A program made the position numbers and the translations under genes. The notes beneath the pieces were generated by a model. It saw only the letters and a list, made by a program, of their open reading frames with translations. It made no database searches and was not told the DNA's origin. A stretch of DNA of 64,000 nt, taken from UBA1181 sp045226255. GTDB lineage: Bacteria; Bacteroidota; Bacteroidia; Bacteroidales; Paludibacteraceae. Within the stretch, counting starts at the first letter, position 1; every line of letters starts with the position of its first letter. The DNA lies in the NCBI GenBank assembly GCA_045226255.1, contig JBGVCG010000020.1, positions 62,001 to 126,000 of the forward strand, read 5' to 3'. Positions 45,601-55,005 of this stretch are shown here, in pieces.

Positions 45601-46680
45601 ATGAGTGAAGAAGTAAGATTAATGAAAGGTAACGAGGCGATCGCACACGCCGCGATCCGTTGCGGATGCGATGGTTACTTCGGTTACCCCATCACTCCTC
45701 AATCCGAGGTTATGGAGACCCTCATGGAGGTGGAGCCTTGGAAAGAGACAGGAATGGTAGTGCTACAAGCAGAAAGTGAAGTCTCTTCCATCAACATGGT
45801 GTATGGTGGAGCCGCCACAGGTAAAAAAGTCATGACATCCTCTTCCAGCCCGGGTGTTTCCCTGATGCAGGAGGGTATCTCTTACTTGGCAGGCGCCGAG
45901 TTGCCGGCCTTGATCGTCAACGTGATGCGTGGCGGACCGGGCTTGGGAACGATCCAGCCTAGCCAATCCGACTACTTCCAGACCACCAAGGGCGGTGGAC
46001 ATGGAGATTATCGTCTAATCGCTTTGGCCCCTGCTTCCGTACAGGAGATGGCGGACTTCGTAGGATTGGCCTTCGATTTGGCCTTCAAATACAGAAACCC
46101 TGCGATCATCTTGGCGGACGGTGTCATCGGCCAGATGATGGAGAAGGTGGTTTTGCCTGACTACAAGCCAAGAAGAACCGACGAAGAGGTGGAGAAACAA
46201 TGTCCTTGGGCGGCTACCGGAAGAAAGATGTCCCGCAAGAACAACATCATCACTTCCCTGGAGTTGAAGCCAGAGGTAATGGAGCAGAACAACCTCCGCT
46301 TCCAAGCTAAATACAAGACGATCGAGGAGAACGAAGTACGCTACGAGGAGATCCTTTGCGACGACGCAGAATACCTGTTGGTGGCTTTCGGATGCTCCGC
46401 CCGCATCTGCCAAAAGGCATGCGAGATGGCGCGCGCCGAGGGTATCAAGTTGGGACTCCTTCGTCCGATCACCCTCTGGCCTTTCCCTACCAAGGTCATC
46501 GCGCAATACGCCAACAAGGTGAAAGCCATGTTGTCCGTAGAGTTGAACGCAGGCCAAATGGTCGAGGATGTTCGCTTGGCTGTCAACGGAAAGGTTCCTG
46601 TTGAGCATTATGGACGCTTGGGCGGTATCGTCTTCACCCCAGACGAGATCGTGAACGCAGTGAAGACTAAATTGATGTAA
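45601..46680 (+). CDS. korA: 2-oxoacid:ferredoxin oxidoreductase alpha subunit (VorB/KorA type)
   Basis: A 359-residue subunit carrying the pyrimidine-binding domain of the thiamin-diphosphate site (GYPITPQSEVMETLMEVEP, with the conserved Glu pair) and the domain II transketolase-C-like fold (LRPITLWPFPTKVI). Such enzymes reversibly join a CoA ester, CO2 and reduced ferredoxin to a 2-oxoacid. Bacteroidetes copies are labelled both 2-oxoglutarate (Kor) and 3-methyl-2-oxobutanoate (VorB) dehydrogenase; the substrate cannot be told from sequence. It is cotranscribed with the delta, beta and gamma genes. Confidence 0.92.
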   Translation: MSEEVRLMKGNEAIAHAAIRCGCDGYFGYPITPQSEVMETLMEVEPWKETGMVVLQAESEVSSINMVYGGAATGKKVMTSSSSPGVSLMQEGISYLAGAELPALIVNVMRGGPGLGTIQPSQSDYFQTTKGGGHGDYRLIALAPASVQEMADFVGLAFDLAFKYRNPAIILADGVIGQMMEKVVLPDYKPRRTDEEVEKQCPWAATGRKMSRKNNIITSLELKPEVMEQNNLRFQAKYKTIEENEVRYEEILCDDAEYLLVAFGCSARICQKACEMARAEGIKLGLLRPITLWPFPTKVIAQYANKVKAMLSVELNAGQMVEDVRLAVNGKVPVEHYGRLGGIVFTPDEIVNAVKTKLM

Positions 46681-46701
46681 TTCACTTAATCGAAAAAGAA
46701 A

Positions 46702-47478
46702 ATGGCTTTAGAAGATATCATAAAACCCGAGAATCTGGTTTATAAGAAACCGGATATCATGAACGACAACCCAATGCACTACTGTCCGGGTTGTAGCCAC
46801 GGTGTCGTTCACAAGCTGATCGCCGAGGTTATCGAGGAGATGGGCTTAGTAGAGGACACGATCGGTGTCACCCCTGTGGGATGTGCGGTTTTCGCCTACA
46901 ACTACATCGACATCGACTGGGAAGAGGCAGCGCACGGCCGCGCACCTGCCTTGGCAACGGCCATCAAGCGCCTTCGCCCGAACAAACTGGTCTTCACCTA
47001 CCAAGGTGACGGTGACCTTGCCGCCATCGGTACGGCTGAGACTATCCACGCCTGCAACCGTGGCGAGAGCATCGCTATCATCTTCATCAACAACGGTATC
47101 TATGGTATGACGGGTGGTCAGATGGCCCCTACGACCATCGAAGGCATGAAGACCGCCACCTGCCCTTACGGACGTGACGTGAAATTGAATGGTTATCCGC
47201 TGAAGATCACCAACCAACTGAAAGACTTGGAAGGTACCCGCTACGTGACCCGCCAAAGCGTGCAAACCGCTGCGGCTGTCCGCAAGACCAAGAAGGCCAT
47301 CAGAAAGGCTTTCGAGAACTGCATGGACGGCAAGGGCGGCGCTAACGTCGTGGAGGTGGTTTCCACTTGCTCATCGGGCTGGAAACTCACCCCTGAGAAG
47401 GCTAACAAGTGGATGGAGGAGAACATGTTCCCTCAATACCCACTCGGTGACTTAATTGACAAAGACGCTAACCAATAA
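46702..47478 (+). CDS. korB: 2-oxoacid:ferredoxin oxidoreductase beta subunit
   Basis: A 258-residue subunit binding the diphosphate part of thiamin diphosphate. The Mg/TPP motif GDGDLAAIGTAETIHACNRG continues to INNGIYGMTGGQ. The N-terminal CPGCSHGVVH has the Cys residues typical of the beta subunit, consistent with the subunit's own iron-sulfur ligands as in related enzymes. It lies 21 bases after the alpha gene and 11 before the gamma gene. It forms the active site together with the alpha subunit. Confidence 0.92.
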   Translation: MALEDIIKPENLVYKKPDIMNDNPMHYCPGCSHGVVHKLIAEVIEEMGLVEDTIGVTPVGCAVFAYNYIDIDWEEAAHGRAPALATAIKRLRPNKLVFTYQGDGDLAAIGTAETIHACNRGESIAIIFINNGIYGMTGGQMAPTTIEGMKTATCPYGRDVKLNGYPLKITNQLKDLEGTRYVTRQSVQTAAAVRKTKKAIRKAFENCMDGKGGANVVEVVSTCSSGWKLTPEKANKWMEENMFPQYPLGDLIDKDANQ

Positions 47479-47489
47479 AATCAGAAGAA

Positions 47490-48026
47490 ATGAAAGAGGA
47501 AATTATCATAGCTGGATTCGGAGGACAAGGTGTTCTCTCCATGGGTAAGATTCTTGCCTACTCTGGTTTGATGCAGGGCAAAGAGGTGACTTGGATGCCT
47601 GCTTACGGTCCGGAACAACGCGGTGGTACCGCTAACGTGACCGTCATCCTGAGCGATGAGAAGATTAGCTCTCCTATCCTAAACTCCTACGATACGGCCA
47701 TCATCCTGAACCAACAGTCATTGGACAAGTTCGAAAAGACCGTTAAACCGGGCGGAACATTGATCTATGACCCATACGGTATCACGACGGAACCGACGAG
47801 AAAGGATATCAACATCCACAAAATCAACGCGATGGACGCCTGCATCGAAATGAACGCGGCTAAGTCCTTCAACATGATCCTCCTCGGCGGATTCTTGAAG
47901 ATCAGACCGATCGTTGAGCTCGAAAACGTTCTCAAGGGCCTGAAGAAGACTCTCCCTGAACGTCACCACCACCTCATTCCTATGAACGAGGCAGCCTTGA
48001 AGAAGGGCATGGAGATCATTAAGTAA
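47490..48026 (+). CDS. korC: 2-oxoacid:ferredoxin oxidoreductase gamma subunit
   Basis: A 178-residue subunit of the POR/KOR catalytic-gamma type, with the glycine-rich start IIIAGFGGQGVLSMGKILAY and the conserved TWMPAYGPEQRGGTANVTV block that helps bind coenzyme A. Length is normal. It is the last gene of the operon and is followed by a strong hairpin terminator. Confidence 0.92.
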   Translation: MKEEIIIAGFGGQGVLSMGKILAYSGLMQGKEVTWMPAYGPEQRGGTANVTVILSDEKISSPILNSYDTAIILNQQSLDKFEKTVKPGGTLIYDPYGITTEPTRKDINIHKINAMDACIEMNAAKSFNMILLGGFLKIRPIVELENVLKGLKKTLPERHHHLIPMNEAALKKGMEIIK

Positions 48027-48046
48027 AAGAATAGCCTTTTCTAATA

Positions 48047-48091
48047 ATTAGGAGATGCCTTTTCCAAGGGCATCTCCTAATATTTGTTTTT
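48047..48091 (+). terminator. Terminator of the ferredoxin-oxidoreductase operon
   Basis: ATTAGGAGATGCC (48047-48059) pairs perfectly with GGCATCTCCTAAT (48069-48081), followed by a T-rich run. Confidence 0.9.
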
Positions 48092-48128
48092 ATCATCTAT
48101 CTATCAGCATATATAATTTTCGTCCCCC

Positions 48129-48887
48129 ATGATAAACACACAAGTCATCAACGGAGATCACCTAGGCATAAAAAAAACTTGGAAAGCCTTATTCCGACGG
48201 TATGGCATTTATTATCAATCGAAAAGGAAATGGCTGCTATATACCTTAAGCGTCGTATTGCCAATATGCTTAATATCTGGAATAGTACTATTCATTGCGC
48301 TAAGCTTCACGAACTTCTCCAGCCAACACCCTATGAGCAAAATCATCCTCATAAGTTTTACCTGTCCGGCAATCGTCATTCCTCCAACACTAATCGGAAC
48401 ATATATCCAATCATTCGTAACCATTCGAAGAATGACACAAACGCTCTCCAACTTTGTGTACAAATGGTTCTCCAAGGAGACCTCCCGATTAATAGTCCAA
48501 ACCTCTCCCCTGAACTACTTCGTCAAAACAAAAGATGAATGGGACATTGAGATTGCCCTCATGAAATTGGGAAGAGAGAAGAATAGTACACCCCAACCAC
48601 AGATCATAGCGGCTATATACATCATTCCTCCTTCCCAAATAGAGAGCATAGCCAATGAATGGTACGAATACTGCAGTATGAAACACAGTTGCCGGAATTT
48701 ACACATCGGAAAGAGTATCACCTACGCACTTTTCCCCATAAAAGAAATCGACCAAGAGGATGTCTTAACTACGATTGATCAGATGAAATACCTGATACAA
48801 AGGTTCCATCTGACTCCGAGGAAAATGATCCACGACGACATCGACCAAGAAGAGGCGAAGAAGAAAATGGAAGCCAAACAGCACTAA
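48129..48887 (+). CDS. Hypothetical membrane protein with two transmembrane helices
   Basis: A 252-residue protein I do not recognise. A short basic N-terminus (KTWKALFRRYGIYYQSKRKW) precedes two hydrophobic helices (about 36-62 and 70-95). A mainly soluble C-terminal domain (about 100-252) ends in a charged Glu/Lys-rich tail. It stands alone after the operon terminator; no promoter is clear. Composition is more AT-rich than the genes before it, which may point to later acquisition or weak expression. Confidence 0.6.
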   Translation: MINTQVINGDHLGIKKTWKALFRRYGIYYQSKRKWLLYTLSVVLPICLISGIVLFIALSFTNFSSQHPMSKIILISFTCPAIVIPPTLIGTYIQSFVTIRRMTQTLSNFVYKWFSKETSRLIVQTSPLNYFVKTKDEWDIEIALMKLGREKNSTPQPQIIAAIYIIPPSQIESIANEWYEYCSMKHSCRNLHIGKSITYALFPIKEIDQEDVLTTIDQMKYLIQRFHLTPRKMIHDDIDQEEAKKKMEAKQH

Positions 48888-49038
48888 GAATCAAAGCATT
48901 ACAAATAAGTTCATTCTACAACAGGAAGGATTGTTCGCTAGACAACAACGCATCACAAGCTTACAATCAATCGTTTTTATCGATGAATAACATAGAATAA
49001 AATCGTAAATAACGATAGATTATTTATGGTTAACGCCC

Positions 49039-49046
49039 TAAATTTG
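49039..49046 (+). promoter_or_regulatory. -7 element before the small exported protein gene
   Basis: TAAATTTG, a perfect TAnnTTTG. No good -33 box is seen. The leader would be about 80 bases. Confidence 0.4.
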
Positions 49047-49130
49047 TCATATCAAACAAAAGGGAAGACAAGCGGTCGGACTTTCATTGGTTGTTAATTT
49101 ATTTATACTATTAATTAAAATTTGGGGATT

Positions 49131-49406
49131 ATGAGAAAAGTAGTTTTAACAATAATTCTGTCAGTGGCATACCTAAGTTCGTATGCGTTCGACATAAAGT
49201 GCATGAGTGTGGATTTCAACAAGATGGAGCTGAAACACAACGGTAACACTTACGAATTGGTTGAGGTGAAGAATAAGCAGAGAAGCTCCTGGAGAGAAGT
49301 GACTTATCTCTGCATCGACAACAAACTTCACGCTGTGGCCTTCCGACTGTTCGTCACGGACGAAGGGGACTTCATGAGGCTACAGAAGTTCACGTCTAAC
49401 AAATGA
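49131..49406 (+). CDS. Small exported hypothetical protein
   Basis: A 91-residue protein: signal peptide (MRKVVLTIILSVAYLSSYA) followed by a compact 70-residue mature domain with beta-strand character (IKCMSVDFNKMELKHNGNTY). I do not recognise a family. The ATG at 49131 is chosen over a TTG nine bases upstream. Its stop codon runs straight into an octamer repeat, followed by a strong hairpin terminator, so the transcript is monocistronic. Confidence 0.65.
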   Translation: MRKVVLTIILSVAYLSSYAFDIKCMSVDFNKMELKHNGNTYELVEVKNKQRSSWREVTYLCIDNKLHAVAFRLFVTDEGDFMRLQKFTSNK

Positions 49407-49475
49407 TTGATTGAATAAATAATTGAGTAATTGAATAATTGAGTGATGAGTAATTGAGTGATTGGATGATTGATC
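49407..49475. repeat. Imperfect octamer tandem repeat (ATTGARTR)
   Basis: About eight copies of an 8-base unit (ATTGAGTA, ATTGAATA, ATTGAGTG and variants), starting directly at the stop codon of the small exported protein gene. Confidence 0.75.
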
Positions 49476-49506
49476 GTTTTTCGTTTGTATTCTTTTCCAT
49501 TTTTCG

Positions 49507-49545
49507 ATGCCAGGATCGTTTTCCAAGAACATCCTGGCATTTTTA
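49507..49545 (+). terminator. Terminator after the small exported protein gene
   Basis: ATGCCAGGAT (49507-49516) pairs perfectly with ATCCTGGCAT (49531-49540), followed by five T. Confidence 0.88.
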
Positions 49546-49614
49546 CGTGCAAACGTCAGGCATTGCTCCATCAACCGACAACTTACCTACCCGCAATTCG
49601 AGGTCATCCGCCAA

Positions 49615-50211
49615 TCACACACGTTCCCACTGTTTTGTCTCAAAATTGTACCGTTTGATCACGCGTGCCGGATCACCCGCGACCACAGAGAAGGGAGGCA
49701 CATCCTTCGTCACGACGGAATTCGCCGCCACCACACAATGCTCCCCTATCGTCACACCCGACAGCACATGACAACCAAACGCCAGCCAACTGCCCTTCCC
49801 TATCACAACAGGTCCTTTGTGGATAATGGGTTGCTTGCTGACAGGAAGCGTAACATCCTCATAACCATGCGAATGGTCTGTGATATGGACAAACGCGGCG
49901 AGGAGCACATCATCCTCTATGGTGACGGAATAGGCGGAAGCTATCCTGTTGTAGGCGCCAAAAATCACATTGTTTCCCACCACGATTTTTGAAGGATAAT
50001 CCGTCCCCATATGACTGTGAAGGGGACAAAAAGCGGTGCGCTGATTCACCACACAATGGTCTCCGAAATAGATGTGTTCCGGATGGAGGAAGAGGACATC
50101 CTTCCCCACATTCAGCTTTTTGGGATTGTTTCCTAACTTCCTTATTATCGAACGGTTACGTATTTTAGATTGCCAAAACGACAGGCTTAACAATCGCTTA
50201 ATTTTCGCCAT
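49615..50211 (-). CDS. Hexapeptide-repeat acyltransferase (CatB/maltose O-acetyltransferase-like)
   Basis: A 198-residue left-handed beta-helix acyltransferase. The hexapeptide pattern is visible throughout (VGNNVIFGAYNRI, IGKGSWLAFGCHVLSGVTIG). The catalytic His is probably in VHITDHSHGYEDV. The protein ends in the usual VVAGDPARVIKRYNFE tail. Such enzymes acetylate sugars, often in surface polysaccharides. It neighbours the DUF2461 gene on the same strand (gap about 30 bases) but no glycan cluster, so its substrate is unknown. Confidence 0.88.
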   Translation of the reverse strand: MAKIKRLLSLSFWQSKIRNRSIIRKLGNNPKKLNVGKDVLFLHPEHIYFGDHCVVNQRTAFCPLHSHMGTDYPSKIVVGNNVIFGAYNRIASAYSVTIEDDVLLAAFVHITDHSHGYEDVTLPVSKQPIIHKGPVVIGKGSWLAFGCHVLSGVTIGEHCVVAANSVVTKDVPPFSVVAGDPARVIKRYNFETKQWERV

Positions 50212-50241
50212 ATTGCTACGTTTTTACAGAAACCCTTGGTT

Positions 50242-50934
50242 TTAATCCTCCTCACTCACATAATCGATCACCTGATTCAGGTACTCCACGAAGGGTTTGT
50301 TGCGGCGGAAAAGCGTCAGCACACGCTGTAGAAGCTCCTCTTGGTCCGACACCTCCTCCACGGTCATGTATTTAGACAAGCAATAGACCTTCAACCTGGC
50401 ATAATCAGGGTATTTGCACTCGGAGAACTCCTTCGGCAGTTTCTTCAGCGAGCCCTCGTAATCGAGTTCGAAACCATCCATCTCGCCAGTCCGCACGAAA
50501 GAGGCGAACTTCTCAGGCTCGTCCATCAGGTCTTCCCGCACAATCTCCACCACCCTCTTGTCGTAGCAGTAATGGCCGATCGCCACCATGTTAGCGTCCG
50601 GATAGCCATCCCCACCCACAGAGAGGTGGAAATAGTAACCCGCCCTACCCGACTTCTTGCCACCGGGAGCGATGAAGACACCGAAATGTGTTTTATAGGG
50701 TGATTTATCCGCCGAGAAACGGATGTCACGGTTGATGCGGTAGGTGCAGTCCTTCAACTCCAGTCCCGCCACGCTCTCGTCGAAGCGCCCCGTCTCCTCT
50801 ATCAACCGACGGGCAAACTGGCTAAAGGAATCCTTCGCCTCCTCATACTCCTTCCGATGGGCATGGAACCACTCCGTATTGTTATTCTCCCGCAACGCAC
50901 GCAGGAATGCGATCACTTTCTTCATATCATCCAA
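50242..50934 (-). CDS. DUF2461 family protein
   Basis: A 230-residue cytosolic protein of the DUF2461 (TIGR02453) family. The signature strings are FLRALRENNNTEWFHAHRKE, YRINRDIRFSADKSPYKTHF and YYFHLSVGGDG. The function is unknown; the family is widespread and single-copy. It lies just upstream of the acyltransferase gene on the minus strand, so they may be cotranscribed. Confidence 0.9.
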   Translation of the reverse strand: MDDMKKVIAFLRALRENNNTEWFHAHRKEYEEAKDSFSQFARRLIEETGRFDESVAGLELKDCTYRINRDIRFSADKSPYKTHFGVFIAPGGKKSGRAGYYFHLSVGGDGYPDANMVAIGHYCYDKRVVEIVREDLMDEPEKFASFVRTGEMDGFELDYEGSLKKLPKEFSECKYPDYARLKVYCLSKYMTVEEVSDQEELLQRVLTLFRRNKPFVEYLNQVIDYVSEED

Positions 50935-51042
50935 TTATCGTTACAACCACGAAATTACAAAAAAGAAAGACAAAAAACGAATTAGCGATTAAATCCGCAC
51001 AGTCCAAATGCCCGGGATGCAAAAACATGCCGCATTTCAGTT

Positions 51043-53145
51043 TCACTTGCCTACGTAAAAATGCATAGGAGGATATCTACTATGACCATGATCTTGCCCA
51101 AATTCCGCAATACAATCCAACCAGAATTCCTTGTACTGCCTCGGAATTTTCCAGAGCCAACCGTTGTTGGCATCTCTAAATTCACTTTCCCAGACTTCCC
51201 TGATATAATTCCGTTTGTCCAGGCATACCACAGAACAATGTGTAAAAGACGAATAATCAAACTCCCCGTTTGTGAGTATTAATCCAATGGCCAGACGATT
51301 TGCATACCGACGAGGAATCGTATCACCCGACCTCCACATCAGGATAGAGTCCTTTGAGTCTAACAATGAACGACTTGTTGTGCCCTTCGGAACATAATAT
51401 AGCACACACTCTTTCCAATCGTACCCTCCCGTCCAAGGCGTTCCATCCCGCTTCACCAATTTAAGTGTGTCCTTTTGCTGGAGAGTCAACAATGTGTCAT
51501 AGGTCCAAACCGCATACTCCAACTCGTCAGTTTTACCATCATTTATAAATACAAAACGTATGGAACATCTTCTCAAAAAACGGTTCCTATTACAATCTAA
51601 CACATAAAAATCCTGGTAATTCATCCCCTCCAATTCTACCTGCAAATAAGAACGGGACGCCTTGGGACGGTACGTCAAATCCTTTATCACATTGCCCTTC
51701 CCGTTCCTCCAAACAGGTTTATTCATGTTCTGCAATGTCATATCACGCTTGCGGATATCCGCATTGGGACAATAGGCCACGGCCGATCGATCACTCTCCA
51801 TAAGCCAACGTCTAATCGACAAATAGAGCTGCTCATTCTCTACGTAATAATAATGTGCATCGATAAGATAATAACAGGTTAACGAGTCGGAATAGATAAA
51901 CACGCTATCACAAGTGATGTGAGTTTCTATATAATGCATTGACTTCGGGAGGATTACCTTTCGAAAGGAAGATGGTCTGTCACTCAAATAGGGCAAGGAA
52001 TCCACCCCTTCACGAATAGTGAACACAGAATCACGCACCTCGCCGAAATCACTCCATTTCGGTTTAGGCTTCCGCTCCTTTGGTTTCACAAAGACCTCCA
52101 ACGGCAATTGATACAACGTGTCATACGTGGCGACATAGAAGCGATAGCGACCATTCTTCTCGCAGAATCGCACATTCTCGTCCGCTATACCCTCTATCTT
52201 CACCGACTGAATACTTCTTCCCGAAGAAACCGTATCAATTCCCACCAATGTGTCACCATTCTCCATGACACAAGTCAGGCGATAACTTTCCCGCATCCAA
52301 CTCGTATCCCGCTTACGTACATCAAAATTGGGGCAATGGATCTTTCCTCTATCAATACTTCCACTACCTCTTCCCCATTTGATACCATCCCACAAATTCT
52401 CCTGCAAAATATGCGCTACAGCAGAATCGGAGAGGCAGTACAGATAGGAGAACTTCGACATAACATATCTAGTCAAGAATTCCGGGCAATGTTCCGATAG
52501 GATGATTAATGAATCGCAAGGTGGAAGATATTCTGGATATCTCTTACAATGCTTGGGGAAGACAATTTTCGAATAATGAATGTGTTCCGGAGAACGCTCC
52601 GGATATCCTTCCCAATTTCTAAAGGAGAGACCTTTCGGGTAATAGCGATCAGGAATGGTCCATACCTGTTCAACCGTTTCAGGAATTTGCAACACTGAAT
52701 CCACCGCACTTGGCAGTATAAAATAGAGCTGGGTCTTATCTCGATTGTACAATGTGCCATTCTCCCATCGATAATTGAGATTCTTGGCACTCAACCGTAC
52801 CTCTTCCAAGCCAGGAGGCACTTCGGAATAGAAATAAAGGTATTTCAACGAAGAAGGAATACTCAACCTCTTTGCCGAAATAAGATACAACCACCCAAAG
52901 TGAACAGAGTCAACCCCCTCATCTATCACTATGTTCTTAATGCGACAATAGGGGGAATTAAAATATTCAAGGGAATCATAATCACTTATACCACCGAAGG
53001 TCCAACTATCCATCTCCGAGAAGTTCGAGCAGATATGCAGGATGGTATCATTCTCCAAACGGAACGGACTCTTCTGTTTGGCCTCGGCAGACCCCAAGGA
53101 GAGCAAGAAAACAACGCTGAAAAAGCAAAGAAGTTTTTTCTCCAT
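51043..53145 (-). CDS. Exported BspA-like leucine-rich-repeat protein
   Basis: A 700-residue exported protein: signal peptide (MEKKLLCFFSVVFLLSLGSAEA), then divergent BspA/LRR_5-type repeats (for example IKNIVIDEGVDSVHFGWLYL and a matching FTIREGVDSLPYLSD later on). The protein appears internally duplicated: CPNFDVRKRDTSWM around residue 290 recurs as CPNADIRKRDMTLQ about 190 residues later, in similar context. BspA-type proteins bind host or microbial surfaces. No sorting domain or lipobox is visible, so attachment is unclear. The ATG at 53145 starts the signal peptide; a longer frame does not. Confidence 0.72.
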   Translation of the reverse strand: MEKKLLCFFSVVFLLSLGSAEAKQKSPFRLENDTILHICSNFSEMDSWTFGGISDYDSLEYFNSPYCRIKNIVIDEGVDSVHFGWLYLISAKRLSIPSSLKYLYFYSEVPPGLEEVRLSAKNLNYRWENGTLYNRDKTQLYFILPSAVDSVLQIPETVEQVWTIPDRYYPKGLSFRNWEGYPERSPEHIHYSKIVFPKHCKRYPEYLPPCDSLIILSEHCPEFLTRYVMSKFSYLYCLSDSAVAHILQENLWDGIKWGRGSGSIDRGKIHCPNFDVRKRDTSWMRESYRLTCVMENGDTLVGIDTVSSGRSIQSVKIEGIADENVRFCEKNGRYRFYVATYDTLYQLPLEVFVKPKERKPKPKWSDFGEVRDSVFTIREGVDSLPYLSDRPSSFRKVILPKSMHYIETHITCDSVFIYSDSLTCYYLIDAHYYYVENEQLYLSIRRWLMESDRSAVAYCPNADIRKRDMTLQNMNKPVWRNGKGNVIKDLTYRPKASRSYLQVELEGMNYQDFYVLDCNRNRFLRRCSIRFVFINDGKTDELEYAVWTYDTLLTLQQKDTLKLVKRDGTPWTGGYDWKECVLYYVPKGTTSRSLLDSKDSILMWRSGDTIPRRYANRLAIGLILTNGEFDYSSFTHCSVVCLDKRNYIREVWESEFRDANNGWLWKIPRQYKEFWLDCIAEFGQDHGHSRYPPMHFYVGK

Positions 53146-53174
53146 AATGATACGATGACGAGTTGATCTTTTCA

Positions 53175-53182
53175 CAAATATA
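53175..53182 (-). promoter_or_regulatory. -7 element of the BspA-like gene
   Basis: Minus-strand TATATTTG, a perfect -7 box 30 bases before the ATG. The -33 box is weak. Confidence 0.5.
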
Positions 53183-53270
53183 GAAATTTTTAGTATATTA
53201 GTATATCCATATGAATTCATCATGCGAAACAGGCACGGAGACCTTCGCACCGTGGTAAAAATTGACAGAT

Positions 53271-54989
53271 ATGAGGAAACCCGCACTTACCATCTTACTG
53301 CTAAGCTTAGGCTTAACGCTCCATGCGGCACCCGTTCCGCAGGAATTGGACTACTCGGACGCTTTAGAGAGCTTAGAGAACCCCGGCATCGGATTCTACC
53401 GCACCCAAGGCATGCACCTGACGGCGGAAGGAAACAAACCGACAAGCACATGGGGCAACATCTCCCACCTCAGAATGGATATCTCGGAATTCTCCGACAA
53501 GGCCGTCCTGAATGTCAGTGAGACACAGGACACCACCTTCGGGGTCTCCCAACCGCTCACGCAGGATGCCCTAGAGGCTTTCGAGGCGACGCTGGACGCC
53601 GTGCGCCAACGTGGGAAAACAGCCATCGTGCGCTTCGCCTACGACCCTTGGTTCAACGGCTCGACCAAATGCGACCCGGAGCAGTCCGTCATCCTCGGTC
53701 ACCTGAAGCAGTTGGGGGAAGTCTACGCCCGCAACACGGACGTCATCACCTTCGTGGAGCTGGGCATGTACGGCAGTTGGGGAGAAATGCACTCCAGCAA
53801 CGTGGGTAGCAACGAGAACATCGCGGAGGCGCTGCAGACACTGCTCCAATGCACACCTCCGGAGATCAAGATCGGTGTGCGCCGTCCCGACATCGTGGCG
53901 GTCTGGCTAGGCGTCAACAAGGGAAGCAACTACTCGGGCTTCGACATCCACTCGGAAGCGTTCCAGGATGCCCTTGCGGCGAAAGGGGACACCCTCCTGC
54001 GCGTCGGCATGTACAACGACGGTTACTTAGGCTCCTACAGCGACTTGGGCACTATCGGCATGGGGGGAAGCGGACATCAGATGACCCGCGAGATGATGGT
54101 GCAATGGCTCGAGACCTACTCGCTGCACACGCCCTACGGCGGTGAGCTCGTCGCCAACTACAACGGTGACGAACCGATCAATACCCCAGCCTACCTCTCT
54201 CAAGAGGGTTTCCGCACCCACACCTCCTACCTCAACTACGAATGGCACCAACCCACCATCCTCGGATGGAAGGAGATCACCTTCGAAGGCGACGACCCCG
54301 AATACAACGGGAAGGATGGCTACACCTACGTGGAGAACCACCTGGGCTACCGCTTCATCCTCCGGAGCGCCACGATCGACACCGCCTCGGCTGCGGGTAA
54401 AGACATCGACGTGACGTTGGGCATAGAGAACGTCGGCTTCGGCAACCTCACCCGCCGAGCAATCGTCTCGTTCATCTTCAAAGGAGAGACGGAGAGCCAC
54501 GAAGTGCTTCCGGAAAGCCCTATCGACCCCATGGCATGGCTTTCAAGGGAGACAACAACCCTAAGCACCCACTTGGAGATTCCGCAAGAGATGGAGGAAG
54601 GCACGTACGAGCTATTCATCCGAATCTCAGAATATGGTGACCACAAGAGCGACAAGAACTACCACTGCATACGATTCGGCAATCCATCCGTCCAATACGA
54701 CGCGACCCTCGGAGCGAACAAAATCGGGCAGTTCGTCTACAAAAGAACAGGCGAGAACGGGCTGGGAAACATTGCCCAAAGCGAAGGGCACATCTACCTC
54801 CTCGACGGAGCGCTGCACCTACAGAAGGATGAGAAGGCAACATTGTACAATCTAAAGGGAGAGAAGCTAGGAGAATGGAGAGCCCGTTCGGAGCAGAGCA
54901 TAAGCCTCACCCCCTACCAAGGACAAACCATCATCGCGGACATCCGAGGAGACAAGGAGGCAAAGAGCCTGAAAATAGTGGTGGAATAA
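53271..54989 (+). CDS. Secreted DUF4874/DUF4832 protein
   Basis: A 572-residue exported protein. The signal peptide (KPALTILLLSLGLTLHA) is followed by DUF4874 (about 30-200, NPGIGFYRTQGMHLT and VELGMYGSWGEMHSS) and DUF4832 (about 230-440, MYNDGYLGSYSDLGTIGMGG and FRTHTSYLNYEWHQPT). A short C-terminal beta domain (ATLYNLKGEKLGEWRAR to KIVVE) resembles a shortened sorting-type domain. The N-terminal part folds like a GH-type barrel, and such proteins are found with polysaccharide-degrading sets, but enzymatic activity is not proven. It stands alone. Its codons are GC-rich compared with the neighbours. Confidence 0.85.
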   Translation: MRKPALTILLLSLGLTLHAAPVPQELDYSDALESLENPGIGFYRTQGMHLTAEGNKPTSTWGNISHLRMDISEFSDKAVLNVSETQDTTFGVSQPLTQDALEAFEATLDAVRQRGKTAIVRFAYDPWFNGSTKCDPEQSVILGHLKQLGEVYARNTDVITFVELGMYGSWGEMHSSNVGSNENIAEALQTLLQCTPPEIKIGVRRPDIVAVWLGVNKGSNYSGFDIHSEAFQDALAAKGDTLLRVGMYNDGYLGSYSDLGTIGMGGSGHQMTREMMVQWLETYSLHTPYGGELVANYNGDEPINTPAYLSQEGFRTHTSYLNYEWHQPTILGWKEITFEGDDPEYNGKDGYTYVENHLGYRFILRSATIDTASAAGKDIDVTLGIENVGFGNLTRRAIVSFIFKGETESHEVLPESPIDPMAWLSRETTTLSTHLEIPQEMEEGTYELFIRISEYGDHKSDKNYHCIRFGNPSVQYDATLGANKIGQFVYKRTGENGLGNIAQSEGHIYLLDGALHLQKDEKATLYNLKGEKLGEWRARSEQSISLTPYQGQTIIADIRGDKEAKSLKIVVE

Positions 54990-55005
54990 CGGTTCAACAA
55001 CGCAC

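Noticed and set aside
49407..49475. Possible CRISPR array
   Set aside because: Eight-base units without spacers. It is a simple tandem repeat.
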